Shown: positions 7,951 through 16,106 of the stretch, piece after piece | How positions within the stretch are numbered: the first letter of the stretch is position 1 | Layout: the number at the start of each line of letters is the position of its first letter | DNA from: JAIEPW01 sp964471915 | GTDB lineage: Bacteria; Acidobacteriota; Terriglobia; Bryobacterales; Bryobacteraceae | Assembly: GCA_964471915.1 (NCBI GenBank) | Contig: CAYYID010000001.1 | Span: 186,001 to 250,000 of the forward strand | Length of the DNA: 64,000 nucleotides | Reading direction: 5' to 3' | The notes under the pieces: generated by a model | The model's database searches: none | Seen by the model: only the letters and a program-made list of their open reading frames with translations | What the model was told of the DNA's origin: nothing | Position numbers and translations under genes: made by a program

Positions 7951-8873
7951 TTGCCCAGCAGGTTTTTCGCCACGAACCAGACGTTCGCCGGCCGCTCCGC
8001 CAGGCGGCGCATAAACCACGGGAACCAGTACGGTCCGTAAGCGATCAGGCACTTCGACACATAGCCGGCCTCGGCCAGCCGGAACTGCTCCGCGCGCTGG
8101 ATCCCGTAGAGCATGGTGAAGCAGAAGCAGTCGCGCGGGATCGCCTGTTCCTTCACGAAGCCCTCGATGCGCCGGATCAGCACCGGGTCGTGGGTCGCGG
8201 CCACGTAGCGCGTGCCGGTCTTGCGGGCGTCGTCCGCCAGCAGCATCCGGGTGAGCTGGAAGAAGTTCTCGTCGACATCCGCCTTGTCAGGGAAGGCGAT
8301 CTCCGCGGGCTCCCGGTAGGCGCCTTTGACCAGCCGGATGGCCGGCCCCATGGGCAGCAGCTTCTGGATGTCGTCCGCGGTGCGGTGGAGGTAGGCCTGG
8401 AGACACAGCCCGGCGTTGCCGTGCTTGCGGAGCGCCTTGCGATACAGGTCGAGCGTCACGTCGGTGTACTGGCTCGACTCCATGTCGATCCACAGGATTT
8501 GCGGGGCCGCGGCCTGCACCAGCGCCTCCACCTGGGCCGCGCAGAACTCGGGGTCGATGTCGAGGCCCAACTGGGTCAATTTCACCGAGATCTCGGTGGA
8601 GAGACCGCGCTCCCGGATCTTGGCATAGGCGTCCAGATAATGGGCCGTCACCTGTTCGGCTTCGGCGCGCTCCGTGACGTTCTCGCCGAGCTTCGTGAAG
8701 ACGGTGCCGATCGACTGGTTCTCCAGCGTGCGCGCCGCGCGCAGGGCATCCTCGATCTCTTCGCCGGGCATGAACCGCTCCACCGAGCGGCGGACAAAGC
8801 GCCGGCGCGTGGCCTGGTTCCGCAGCCACGTGCTTTGGGAACCGGCCAGCAGGATACTGCGCATCACGCTCAT
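7947..8873 (-). CDS. Proline dehydrogenase
   Basis: 308 residues, the size of monofunctional PRODH enzymes. It oxidises proline to pyrroline-5-carboxylate with FAD, feeding electrons to the respiratory chain. Seen: a TIM-barrel pattern with STEISVKLTQLGLD, DMESSQYTDVTLDLYR, LCLQAYLHRTADD, RLVKGAYREP (flavin- and proline-contacting strands), ATHDP and the C-terminal YGPYWFPWFMRRLAERPAN containing the substrate-binding arginine pair. There is no P5C dehydrogenase domain and no separate gene for it here. The stop overlaps the thioesterase end tail-to-tail. Upstream lies the terminator of the cytochrome operon. Confidence 0.93.
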   Translation of the reverse strand: MSVMRSILLAGSQSTWLRNQATRRRFVRRSVERFMPGEEIEDALRAARTLENQSIGTVFTKLGENVTERAEAEQVTAHYLDAYAKIRERGLSTEISVKLTQLGLDIDPEFCAAQVEALVQAAAPQILWIDMESSQYTDVTLDLYRKALRKHGNAGLCLQAYLHRTADDIQKLLPMGPAIRLVKGAYREPAEIAFPDKADVDENFFQLTRMLLADDARKTGTRYVAATHDPVLIRRIEGFVKEQAIPRDCFCFTMLYGIQRAEQFRLAEAGYVSKCLIAYGPYWFPWFMRRLAERPANVWFVAKNLLGN

Positions 8874-8888
8874 TAGCCTTCGGTTGTA

Positions 8889-8925
8889 CCAAAAACAAGC
8901 GGGCTTCCGCCATCGGCGGAAGCCC
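8889..8925 (-). terminator. Intrinsic terminator of the left cytochrome operon
   Basis: A perfect 11-bp stem (8901-8911 with 8915-8925) and 3-nt loop, followed on the minus strand by a T-rich stretch (8900 down to 8889). It ends the transcript of the genes at 8944 and 9697. Confidence 0.87.
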
Positions 8926-8943
8926 CGTTCCGGCCCGGTACGC

Positions 8944-9666
8944 CTAGTCGGCCTTCTTGGCGGCAGGCGCCGCCGGAGCCCCGGCGCGGTACACGGCCCG
9001 GTAGACGGAGATGACGCCCGCCCCCGCGGGCGTCATCTCGATCTTCGACCCCGCGGGCAAAGCCAGCGGCTGCGCCAGCAGGTAGGTCCGCGCGAAATTC
9101 GGCTGGTAGTTGTTGATCCAGATGAGCGGCTCCACCGAACCGTCCGGCCGGGTGGCGATCACCTGCACCGACGCGCCGCGCTCCATTTGCTTGGGCCGCA
9201 CTGCCACCACCCGCGCCGCGGCGGGCAGGCTCAGCGAGTCCTTCACGGCCACTTCCACCGAGCCGCGCGGCGGAGCTGCGGGCCTGGTCACTTCGAACTT
9301 CGGCGGCTTCGGCAGGTAGATGTCCTTGCCCGCCGGCGCTCCGCCCTCCACCCAGTCCGCGACCAGCTTCACTTCTTCCATGGTGAGCGCCAGGTCATCT
9401 TTGAACTCCCCGAAGCCCTTCACCGCGGCAAAGGGCGGCATGCGCCGCTCGAGGACTTCTTCCTTGATCGCCTTCGCCCAGGGCCGTGCGTCCTCCCAGG
9501 TCATGAGGGAAAACGGCGCCTGGCCGCCCTCCCGGTGACAGGAGACGCACTTCTTGTAGAACAGCCGCGAAATCTCCTGGGTGAAGGTGATCTTGGTCGT
9601 GATCACCTCGTGCGCCGCCAGCGGGGCGGCGCACGCGATCCATCCGAGCAGTACCCAACGGCGCAT
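8944..9666 (-). CDS. Secreted c-type cytochrome, reduced member of the heme-copper fusion family
   Basis: 240 residues with a signal peptide (MRRWVLLGWIACAAPLAA). It has one heme-binding motif CVSCH (about residues 40-44) followed by the family pattern FSLMTWEDARPWAKAIKEEV and MPPF, whose methionine is the likely distal heme ligand. The N-terminal half matches its three larger neighbours. The C-terminal half is much shorter: it keeps strands like LIWINNYQPNFARTY and LPAGSKIEM but lacks the His-His, MHY, HxH and Met copper ligands. It is therefore probably an electron carrier without the monooxygenase module. It follows the gene at 9697 after 30 bp and shares its terminator. Confidence 0.82.
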   Translation of the reverse strand: MRRWVLLGWIACAAPLAAHEVITTKITFTQEISRLFYKKCVSCHREGGQAPFSLMTWEDARPWAKAIKEEVLERRMPPFAAVKGFGEFKDDLALTMEEVKLVADWVEGGAPAGKDIYLPKPPKFEVTRPAAPPRGSVEVAVKDSLSLPAAARVVAVRPKQMERGASVQVIATRPDGSVEPLIWINNYQPNFARTYLLAQPLALPAGSKIEMTPAGAGVISVYRAVYRAGAPAAPAAKKAD

Positions 9667-9696
9667 GCCGGTCCTCTTTCGCTTCTTGCCTTTCGC

Positions 9697-11001
9697 TTAC
9701 TGCCCGCCCGACGGCTTCGGCTGGCGCGCCCGCATCAGGTCGTTACGATCCTTGAAGCTGGGGTCCACCGCGACGTCGAAGAACCCGATCATCATTTCCT
9801 CCCAGCTCTGGTCGCCCCACTTGACCGTCGCCTTCGGATCCGGATTGTTTGGGTTGTTCGCCGAATTGTCCCAGCCGGCCTTGATGTGCACCCTCATGCC
9901 GGGCGTCAGCTTCACCGGCTCGGCCAGGTAGTAATTGAGCTGCCAGGCGAGGCTCCACTGGTCCATCTGGAAGATCTTCTCGCGCTTGCCGTCCGGATAC
10001 TCCAGTTCGTACTCGAAAGTCTTGCCGCGCAGGTGCATGTGCGGCCACAGGCTGAGCATCGTCATGTTGTTCATGATCGGGGTCATGGCCTTGGCCGTGT
10101 AGTTCGGATCCCCCGGCGGGATCGAGATCTGGTTGTTCAGCGCGCCGAGCGTCATCACGCGCTCCTTCGGCGGCTCCTTGGCAAAGATCACGCCCAGCTT
10201 CGTCTTGTCCTTGGCGGACTTGCCGCTCACGGTGTAGTGCATCTGGAACACCAGGTCGCTGCCGGCGGGGATGAACTTCGCCCGGGTGTCATCCCAGTGG
10301 TCGGGCACCATGCCCGGCGTGTAGATGGTCAGGATGTCGTTGTTGCCACCCAGCAGGTTCGCAAAGCGCTGCCCGTCGTTCTTGATCGGCGGGTTGTAGG
10401 GCACGCCGGGCTTGGCTTCCGCCATCCATTTGTTGCCCGGGGGCCGGATGAAAAACACCGCGTGGTGCACCACCGTGCGGTTGCCCGGCCGGACCTCCGC
10501 CGCGCGGATCCACTTGTCTTCCTTGAAGTTCGTCGGCACCACGATGTAGGTGTACTCGAGCGTCCCGTCGGCCGGCACTTCGATCTCCACCGGCATTTCG
10601 ACTTCGAAGTCGGGCTTGCCGATGTTCCAGCCCTTCACCCACTCCACCGGCTTCGGCGCGTCCTTGGCGCTGCCTTCCTTGGCCCCGCCGTCCACCCAGT
10701 CGACCAGCGTCTTGATTTCGCCGGCTGACAGCGACCGGTCATTCGCGAACTTGCCGACGGTCCGGTTGATCGGCCACGGCGGCATGGTCCGCGCCAGCAC
10801 CTGCGCCTTGATCGCCTTCGCCCACGGCCGCGCCGACTTGTAGTCGAGCAGCGGCATCGGGCCGATCTCGCCCGGCCGGTGGCACTCCTGGCAGTGCTTC
10901 TGCAGCACCGGCAGTACATCCTTGTGGAACGTCGGCTTGCTGTCCGCAGCCGCGGCACCGAGCGCCGCCGCGGTCGCCAGCACCAGAATCCGATACGACA
11001 T
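9697..11001 (-). CDS. Cytochrome c fused to a copper type II monooxygenase-like module
   Basis: 434 residues from ATG 11001 (MSYRILVLATAAALG, signal peptide). N-terminal heme domain: CQECH then RPWAKAIKAQV and TMPPW. The rest resembles the peptidylglycine/dopamine monooxygenase fold: VVHHAVFFIRP (His-His), VFQMHYTVSGK (His), WPHMHLRGKTF (HxH), WDNSANNPNNPDP and EEMMIGFFDV (Met). Position by position these match the CuH and CuM ligands of PHM. The likely role is a periplasmic oxygenase or oxidoreductase with its own electron donor; the substrate is unknown. It is first gene of a two-gene transcript with 8944. Confidence 0.85.
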   Translation of the reverse strand: MSYRILVLATAAALGAAAADSKPTFHKDVLPVLQKHCQECHRPGEIGPMPLLDYKSARPWAKAIKAQVLARTMPPWPINRTVGKFANDRSLSAGEIKTLVDWVDGGAKEGSAKDAPKPVEWVKGWNIGKPDFEVEMPVEIEVPADGTLEYTYIVVPTNFKEDKWIRAAEVRPGNRTVVHHAVFFIRPPGNKWMAEAKPGVPYNPPIKNDGQRFANLLGGNNDILTIYTPGMVPDHWDDTRAKFIPAGSDLVFQMHYTVSGKSAKDKTKLGVIFAKEPPKERVMTLGALNNQISIPPGDPNYTAKAMTPIMNNMTMLSLWPHMHLRGKTFEYELEYPDGKREKIFQMDQWSLAWQLNYYLAEPVKLTPGMRVHIKAGWDNSANNPNNPDPKATVKWGDQSWEEMMIGFFDVAVDPSFKDRNDLMRARQPKPSGGQ

Positions 11002-11050
11002 CGTTGCTACTCCCCTTCTACTCATTCTGTTAACGAATCTTCATTTTACA

Positions 11051-11093
11051 GGAAAAACCGCAGGCTGCCGGTCATCTCCGCGACAGCCTGCGG
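11051..11093 (-). terminator. Intrinsic terminator between the two cytochrome operons
   Basis: A 10-bp stem (11058-11067 with 11084-11093) and 16-nt loop, followed on the minus strand by five T residues (11057 down to 11053). It separates the genes at 11123 and 12493 from those at 9697 and 8944. Confidence 0.77.
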
Positions 11094-11122
11094 TCAGGGA
11101 ACTGCAGGAACCGGACTGGGTC

Positions 11123-12463
11123 TTAATCCGCGCCACGGCCGCGCCGGGCCGGCATCTTGTAAAGCGACATCGGATTCTTGTCAGACGGAATCATGACGTC
11201 GAACCAGCCGATCATCATTTCTTCCCAGCTCTGGTCGCCCCAGCGGACTTCCTTCGAGGCGTCCGGGTTGTACTTGTTGTTGGCCGAGTTGTCGAAGTGC
11301 GCGATGCACTCCATCTTGGTGCCCTTCGGCATCACCTTCGGTTCCGACAAGTAGTAGAAGAGCTGCCAGTTGAAGTCGTACTTCGAGACGTTGAGCAGCG
11401 TCTCCTTCTCGCCGGAAGGATAAGTGACGTTGTAATGGAAGTCCTTGCCGCGCAGGTGCATGTGCGGCATCAGGTTGACCAGGGTCGCGTCGTCGCCGAA
11501 CTCGAAGTAGCTGCGGACCTCATGCGCGGCCGCGCCGGGCGGAATCACGAACCCGGCGTTGGTGGCGTTCATCGTGATCTGCCGGTTCTGCGGCTTGTCC
11601 TTGGAGAAGACCAGCCCGATCTTCGACTTGTCGAGCGTCGCCTTGCCGTTCGCCGTATAGTGCATCTGGAAAACGATGTCGGCGCCCGCCGGCAGCAGCT
11701 TCGCCGCGCCCGCCGGCGCGATCTGCGGGTTCATTCCCGGCGCGTAGCCGACCAGCAGTTCGATGCCGGCCATGGAGGCGCCGGCTTCGGAGTTCTGCGG
11801 ATCGCCGCCGCCCTGGTTGGCGCGGCGTGCGCGCCGGTCCGCCCCCGGGACGAACGCCACGCCCACCGGCGCGTCCTTCATCCACGGCGAACCCTTCGGC
11901 CGGACGAACGCGATCACGTGGTGCACCACGTCCCGCTTGTCGGGCCGGACTTCCGCCATCGTCACCCACTTGTCCTCGGTGAAGTTGGTCGGAATGACCA
12001 CATACTGATACTCGATCGTCCCTTCGGCCTGCACCGGGAACGCCTGCGGCATCTCGAACACCGCGTCCGGCTTCGTAATGCGCCAGCCCTCGACGAACGC
12101 CACCGGCTTCGGGGCGTCCTTCGCGTTGCCTTCCTTCGCGCCGCCGTCCACCCACGCGATCAGCGTGTTCAGGTCCTTGTCGGAGAGCGTCGGGTCATTC
12201 GACCACTTGCCCGTGTGGGCATCGGCGAACCAGGGCGGCATCTTGCGCGTCTGCACCGCCTCCTTGATCGCCTTCGCCCACGGCCGCGTCGACTTGTAGT
12301 CCGAAAACGCCATCGGACCCGCCTCGCCCGGCCGGTGACAGCTCTGGCAGTTTTTCTGCAGAACCGGCAGTGCGTCCTTGTAGAACGTCACGTTCGCGGT
12401 GCTCGTATTCCCGGCCAGCAGAGCCGCGGCTCCCGCCAATCCGGCTGCCCAGATCCTCACCAT
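11123..12463 (-). CDS. Cytochrome c fused to a copper type II monooxygenase-like module
   Basis: 446 residues with signal peptide (MVRIWAAGLAGAAALLA). Heme motif CQSCH with RPWAKAIKEAV and KMPPW. Copper-ligand candidates are all present: VVHHVIAFVRP, VFQMHYTANGK, MPHMHLRGKDF and EEMMIGWFDV, plus the AHFDNSANNKYNPD loop. It has an extra Gly/Arg-rich insertion (about residues 215-245) between the His-His and MHY sites that its paralogs lack or have shorter. It lies 29 bp after the gene at 12493 on the same transcript and ends at the hairpin at 11058-11093. Substrate unknown. Confidence 0.85.
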   Translation of the reverse strand: MVRIWAAGLAGAAALLAGNTSTANVTFYKDALPVLQKNCQSCHRPGEAGPMAFSDYKSTRPWAKAIKEAVQTRKMPPWFADAHTGKWSNDPTLSDKDLNTLIAWVDGGAKEGNAKDAPKPVAFVEGWRITKPDAVFEMPQAFPVQAEGTIEYQYVVIPTNFTEDKWVTMAEVRPDKRDVVHHVIAFVRPKGSPWMKDAPVGVAFVPGADRRARRANQGGGDPQNSEAGASMAGIELLVGYAPGMNPQIAPAGAAKLLPAGADIVFQMHYTANGKATLDKSKIGLVFSKDKPQNRQITMNATNAGFVIPPGAAAHEVRSYFEFGDDATLVNLMPHMHLRGKDFHYNVTYPSGEKETLLNVSKYDFNWQLFYYLSEPKVMPKGTKMECIAHFDNSANNKYNPDASKEVRWGDQSWEEMMIGWFDVMIPSDKNPMSLYKMPARRGRGAD

Positions 12464-12492
12464 GCTCTCCTCCCTGATCGCTTCGGTTGTGC

Positions 12493-13776
12493 TTACTCGC
12501 CCGTCGGCCGCCGCGGCTGCTTCGGACGCATCACGTCCATCATCGACTTGTCCGGCGCCACCGCGATGTCAAAGAACCCGATCATCATCTCGTCCCAGCT
12601 CTGCTCGCCGAACCGGATGGCCTTCTTGGGATCCGGATTGTAGGGGTTGTTCGGCGAATTGTCGAAGTGCGCCGTGCATTCGATCTTCGTTCCGGCGGGC
12701 AGCGCCAACTGCTCGGAGGGATAGTAGGACAATTGCCAGTTGAAGTCGTAGCGCGGCACGTTCAACAGCATCTTCTCGGTGCCGTCCGGGTACTTCACCC
12801 GGAACTGGAAGTCCTTGCCCCGCAGGTGCATGTGCGGCAGCATCAGCACCAGCTTGGAGTCCTCGTGCAGCGTCACCGTGGAATCCACGCGGTAGTTGCC
12901 GTCCATCGGCGGAATCTCGAACTGGTTGTTAGCCGACGCCACCGTGATCACGCGCTCCTTCGGCGGCTCCTTCGCGAACACCAGGCCGATCTTCGAACGG
13001 TCCGTCCCCGCCTTGCCGTTGGCCGTGTAGTGGAGCTGGAGCACGAGGTCCGACCCCGCCTTCACCAGCTTCGCCTGGCCCGGCTTCAGGATGTTCGGCA
13101 TCGCCCCGGGCGCGTAGCCCGTCAGGAACTCACCCATGCCGCGCGCTTCCTTGTCCCGCGCCGGGACGAACGGCACACCCAACTTCTCGCCCTTGAGCCA
13201 CGGATTGCCGGGTTCGCGGATAAACGCAATGATGTGGTGGTTCAACTGCCGGTTCGACGGCCGGGACTCGGCCATCGACACCCACTTGTCTTCCTTGAAG
13301 TTCGTCGGGAGGATCACATAGTGGTAATCCACAGTGCCCGTCGCCGGGATCTGGAACTCGCTCGGCATCTCGAAGACCACGTCGGGCTTCCCGATCGCCC
13401 AGCCGGTTTCGTAGGTCCGCGGCGCGGGAGCATCCTTCACGGCGCCTTCCTTGGCGCCGGAGTCCGCCCAGTTCACCAGCGTCTCCACCTCGGCTTTCGC
13501 CAGACGCCGGTCGTTGTGGAACTTCAACCCTGCGTCATCGGCGTGCCAGGGCGGCATCTTTCCCGTCTGGACCACACCCTTGATCGCCTTCGCCCACGGG
13601 CGCGTGGCTTTGTAATCGGTGAACGCCATCGGCGCGGCTTCGCCGGGCCGGTGGCACTCCTGGCAGTTCTTCTGCAGAACCGGCAGGACATCTTTGTAAT
13701 AGGTGGGCTGCGCCGTGCCGCTCGCCGCTACGAGCGCGCTACCACAAACGAATCCCAGAGCCAATAGGTTACGCAT
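12493..13776 (-). CDS. Cytochrome c fused to a copper type II monooxygenase-like module
   Basis: 427 residues, signal peptide MRNLLALGFVCGSALVAASG. Heme motif CQECH, RPWAKAIKGVV and KMPPW. Copper sites: LNHHIIAFIRE, VLQLHYTANGK, LPHMHLRGKDF and DEMMIGFFDI; the loop AHFDNSPNNPYNPDP precedes the last one. It is the promoter-proximal member of the cluster; the 333-bp region upstream separates it from the divergent flagellar operon. Overall identity to its neighbours is high, so the cluster arose by tandem duplication. Confidence 0.85.
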   Translation of the reverse strand: MRNLLALGFVCGSALVAASGTAQPTYYKDVLPVLQKNCQECHRPGEAAPMAFTDYKATRPWAKAIKGVVQTGKMPPWHADDAGLKFHNDRRLAKAEVETLVNWADSGAKEGAVKDAPAPRTYETGWAIGKPDVVFEMPSEFQIPATGTVDYHYVILPTNFKEDKWVSMAESRPSNRQLNHHIIAFIREPGNPWLKGEKLGVPFVPARDKEARGMGEFLTGYAPGAMPNILKPGQAKLVKAGSDLVLQLHYTANGKAGTDRSKIGLVFAKEPPKERVITVASANNQFEIPPMDGNYRVDSTVTLHEDSKLVLMLPHMHLRGKDFQFRVKYPDGTEKMLLNVPRYDFNWQLSYYPSEQLALPAGTKIECTAHFDNSPNNPYNPDPKKAIRFGEQSWDEMMIGFFDIAVAPDKSMMDVMRPKQPRRPTGE

Positions 13777-14109
13777 CCGGTCGGACCTCCAATTCCTTAC
13801 ACTATACGACGGGAGAAGCTTCGAAGTTTAGTAAATTTGTGTCGCTGACGACTAAGGCGGGGCGGCCGGGGAATGCCCGTATCTGTTTAATCAGAAAGCT
13901 ACTTACTGGATTTCACGCAGCGCATAACCGCGGGAAGTTCGTTAACGACGTTAACCACGATTGTAAATAATTGTAATTGTAGACCTTCGCGGGGTCCACC
14001 GGGGTAAGGGTTTCGCTCCGGTCGCGGCTCGGCTCACTCCTAGATCATCTTTCCGCGTTTCCCGCCGATAACCCCTAAAGGGGGGCAGACAACCCCCACC
14101 AGAGACCTT
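13777..14109. other. Divergent intergenic region
   Basis: About 330 bp between the cytochrome genes and flgM. No open frame of note. The part from 13820 to 13980 is AT-richer than the surroundings and must hold the promoter of the cytochrome operon; no clear -35/-10 pair was singled out. The right end holds the sigma-28-like promoter. Confidence 0.6.
14045..14071 (+). promoter_or_regulatory. Candidate sigma-28 (FliA) promoter of the flgM operon
   Basis: GCCGATAA at 14064-14071 is an exact match to the sigma-28 -10 consensus. Eleven bases upstream, TCATCTTT (14045-14052) matches five of eight positions of the TAAAGTTT -35. It lies 38 bp before flgM, whose product is the sigma-28 antagonist, which makes functional sense. 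Confidence 0.55.
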
Positions 14110-14400
14110 ATGAGAATCGACAATCCGAGTGCCCGGCCAATCGGAGGCGCCGGGCGGGCTGCGGCGCCGGACCGCGGCAAGCGAAGCGACGTTCCGGGCG
14201 GGGGCGGAGGCGCGGCGGATTCCGTGGCGCTATCTTCCCTATCGGCGAGCGTGCTGGTGCTGGCGGGCGATTCGCCCCAACGGCAGCAGCGGGTAGAGGG
14301 GTTGGAGCTGGAGGTCCGCGAGCGGCGGTACCGGGACGACGCCCGGGCGACGAGCGCAGCGATGGTGCGGGAGGCGCTGGGGGAGGCACGGGCGGCATGA
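14110..14400 (+). CDS. flgM: Anti-sigma-28 factor FlgM (probable)
   Basis: A 96-residue protein: a disordered Gly/Arg-rich N-terminus, then a helical C-terminal half with LELEVRERRYRDDARATSAA, which fits the sigma-binding helices of FlgM ('L..E...G.Y..D...A..'). FlgM binds FliA until the hook is complete and is then exported. Position supports the call: first gene of flgM-flgN-flgK-flgL and preceded by a FliA-type promoter. The stop overlaps the next start (ATGA, 14397-14400). Similarity is low, as is usual for FlgM. Confidence 0.7.
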   Translation: MRIDNPSARPIGGAGRAAAPDRGKRSDVPGGGGGAADSVALSSLSASVLVLAGDSPQRQQRVEGLELEVRERRYRDDARATSAAMVREALGEARAA

Positions 14401-14717
14401 CCTTGGCAGCGGTGGCGCAGGATCTGAAAGTCTGGAACGAGGATACTGCCGCGGGGGCGCGGGGCGAAGCCATGACGGCGCGGCTGGCGCGGATCGTAGA
14501 GGAGCTGGAGCGGCTGAAGCTTCCCGGGCCGGCGGCGCCCGGAGTGACGGACGACGCGGCGGCGCTGGCCCGCGAGGCGGTAACGGCCTCGCTGCTGATC
14601 AGCCACGGTTTGCAGCATTTCGACGGGTGGGCCGACGCGCTGCAGCCGGCCGGCTACGGCTCGGCCGGGACGCGCAGTCTCGCGGGGCTGGCCCATTCGC
14701 TCTCGGTGGAAGGGTAA
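14397..14717 (+). CDS. FlgN-like flagellar export chaperone (probable)
   Basis: A 106-residue, mostly helical protein. FlgN chaperones the hook-junction proteins FlgK and FlgL, and the two genes following this one encode exactly those. It is shorter than typical FlgN (about 140 residues), and recognition rests mainly on position and on the helical pattern (AREAVTASLLISHGLQHFDG near residues 60-80). Coupled to flgM by a 4-base overlap; 15 bp before flgK. Confidence 0.6.
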   Translation: MTLAAVAQDLKVWNEDTAAGARGEAMTARLARIVEELERLKLPGPAAPGVTDDAAALAREAVTASLLISHGLQHFDGWADALQPAGYGSAGTRSLAGLAHSLSVEG

Positions 14718-14732
14718 GGAAACTCAAGCCAC

Positions 14733-16094
14733 ATGCCGACCATCACTTCCGCCCTGTTCGGCTCGAGCAACGCCCTGCGCGCCTACGAGCGGCTGCTGAC
14801 CGTGGCGCAGAACAACGTCGCCAACGCGACCACGCCCGGCTACGTGAAGCAGCGCCAGTCGCTGGTGGCGGCCAGCTATGACCCGTCGCGCGAGCTGCCC
14901 GGCGGCGTGTATACCGGCGCGCTGCTCGACGGGCGCGCGCCGGTGCTCGAAAACGGCGTGTGGCGGCAGCAGCAGCAACTCGGCGGGTACCTGCAGCAGT
15001 CCGAAGCGCTGGGTCAGATCACCGGGCAGTTTGACCTCACCGGCCGTTCCGGGGTTTCGGCCGCGCTGGCCCGGTTCTTCGGGGCGTTTTCCGAGCTTGC
15101 CGTGAATCCGAACAACACGGTGAGCCGCCAGGGGGCGCTGGACCAGGCCAAGGCTACCGCGGACACCTTCCGCGTCGCCGCGTCGGAGCTTTCGCGCACC
15201 ACCGGATTGGTGACGCGGCAGACCACCGACGCCGTGCGGAACATCAATGGGTATCTGGAACGGATCCAGGAGCTGAACGCCACGCGGCGCAACAGCGGCT
15301 CCACCGCGAATGACCCGGGGCTGGATGCCTCCGCCTACGCGACGCTCGAAGAACTGGCCGAATACGCCGATGTCACGGCGCTCCGCCAGCCCGACGGGAC
15401 CTTCAGCCTGTACCTGGGCGGCCAGACGCCGCTGCTGATCGGCACCAACCTGTACCGCCTGTCCGCCGACGTCTCGACGCCGCGAACCGTCATCCGGGAT
15501 CCCGAAGGCGTGGACGTCACGGCGCAGCTCGGCAAGGGCCGTTTGCCGGCGCTGGTGGAGTTGCGCAACCAGACGCTGCCGGGATACACCGAGAGCCTGA
15601 ACCGGCTGGCGCGCACGTTCGCCGATGACGTGAACAGCCAGCTCGCGGCGGGCCTGGACCGCAATGGCGTGGCCCCGGCGACGCCGCTGTTCACCTACGA
15701 CGACGCGATCGGCGCGGCCTTTACCCTGGGCATCACCGGGCTGGGGCCGGACCAGTTGGCCGCCGCGTCCGCCAACGCGCCGGGCGGCAACGGCAACGCC
15801 ATCGCGCTGGCCCGGCTGGGAGAAGCGCCGCGCCTGGACGGGTTCACCTACCAGCAGTTTTTCGGCAACCTGGGCGGCAAGGTGGGCCGCGATCTTAATG
15901 GCGCGCAGGATGCCGCGGAGGTGCAGCGCAAGGTGCTGGGCCAGGCCCGCGCGTTGCGCGAGGAAGCCTCCGGGGTCTCGCTCGACGAGGAAGCCGCGTA
16001 CGTCCTGCAGGCCCAGCGCTCCTACCAGGCCGCGGCCAAGATCGTCACCGTGCTGAACGAGCTCACCGAGACCGTACTCACGCTGCTGCGCTAA
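14733..16094 (+). CDS. flgK: Flagellar hook-associated protein 1 (FlgK)
   Basis: 453 residues, near the lower end for the family. The N-terminus carries the axial-protein signature: SSNALRAYERLLTVAQNNVANATTPGY-type segment at about residues 10-40 (ANATTPGY is diagnostic). The C-terminus has the conserved helix with SGVSLDEEA, LQAQRSYQAAAKIVTVL, which packs with the N-terminal helix in the hook-filament junction. A GGAA ribosome-binding site lies about 14 bases upstream. Exported by the flagellar type III system; forms the first junction ring between hook and filament. Confidence 0.95.
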   Translation: MPTITSALFGSSNALRAYERLLTVAQNNVANATTPGYVKQRQSLVAASYDPSRELPGGVYTGALLDGRAPVLENGVWRQQQQLGGYLQQSEALGQITGQFDLTGRSGVSAALARFFGAFSELAVNPNNTVSRQGALDQAKATADTFRVAASELSRTTGLVTRQTTDAVRNINGYLERIQELNATRRNSGSTANDPGLDASAYATLEELAEYADVTALRQPDGTFSLYLGGQTPLLIGTNLYRLSADVSTPRTVIRDPEGVDVTAQLGKGRLPALVELRNQTLPGYTESLNRLARTFADDVNSQLAAGLDRNGVAPATPLFTYDDAIGAAFTLGITGLGPDQLAAASANAPGGNGNAIALARLGEAPRLDGFTYQQFFGNLGGKVGRDLNGAQDAAEVQRKVLGQARALREEASGVSLDEEAAYVLQAQRSYQAAAKIVTVLNELTETVLTLLR

Positions 16095-16106
16095 CCGGAG
16101 CCAATC

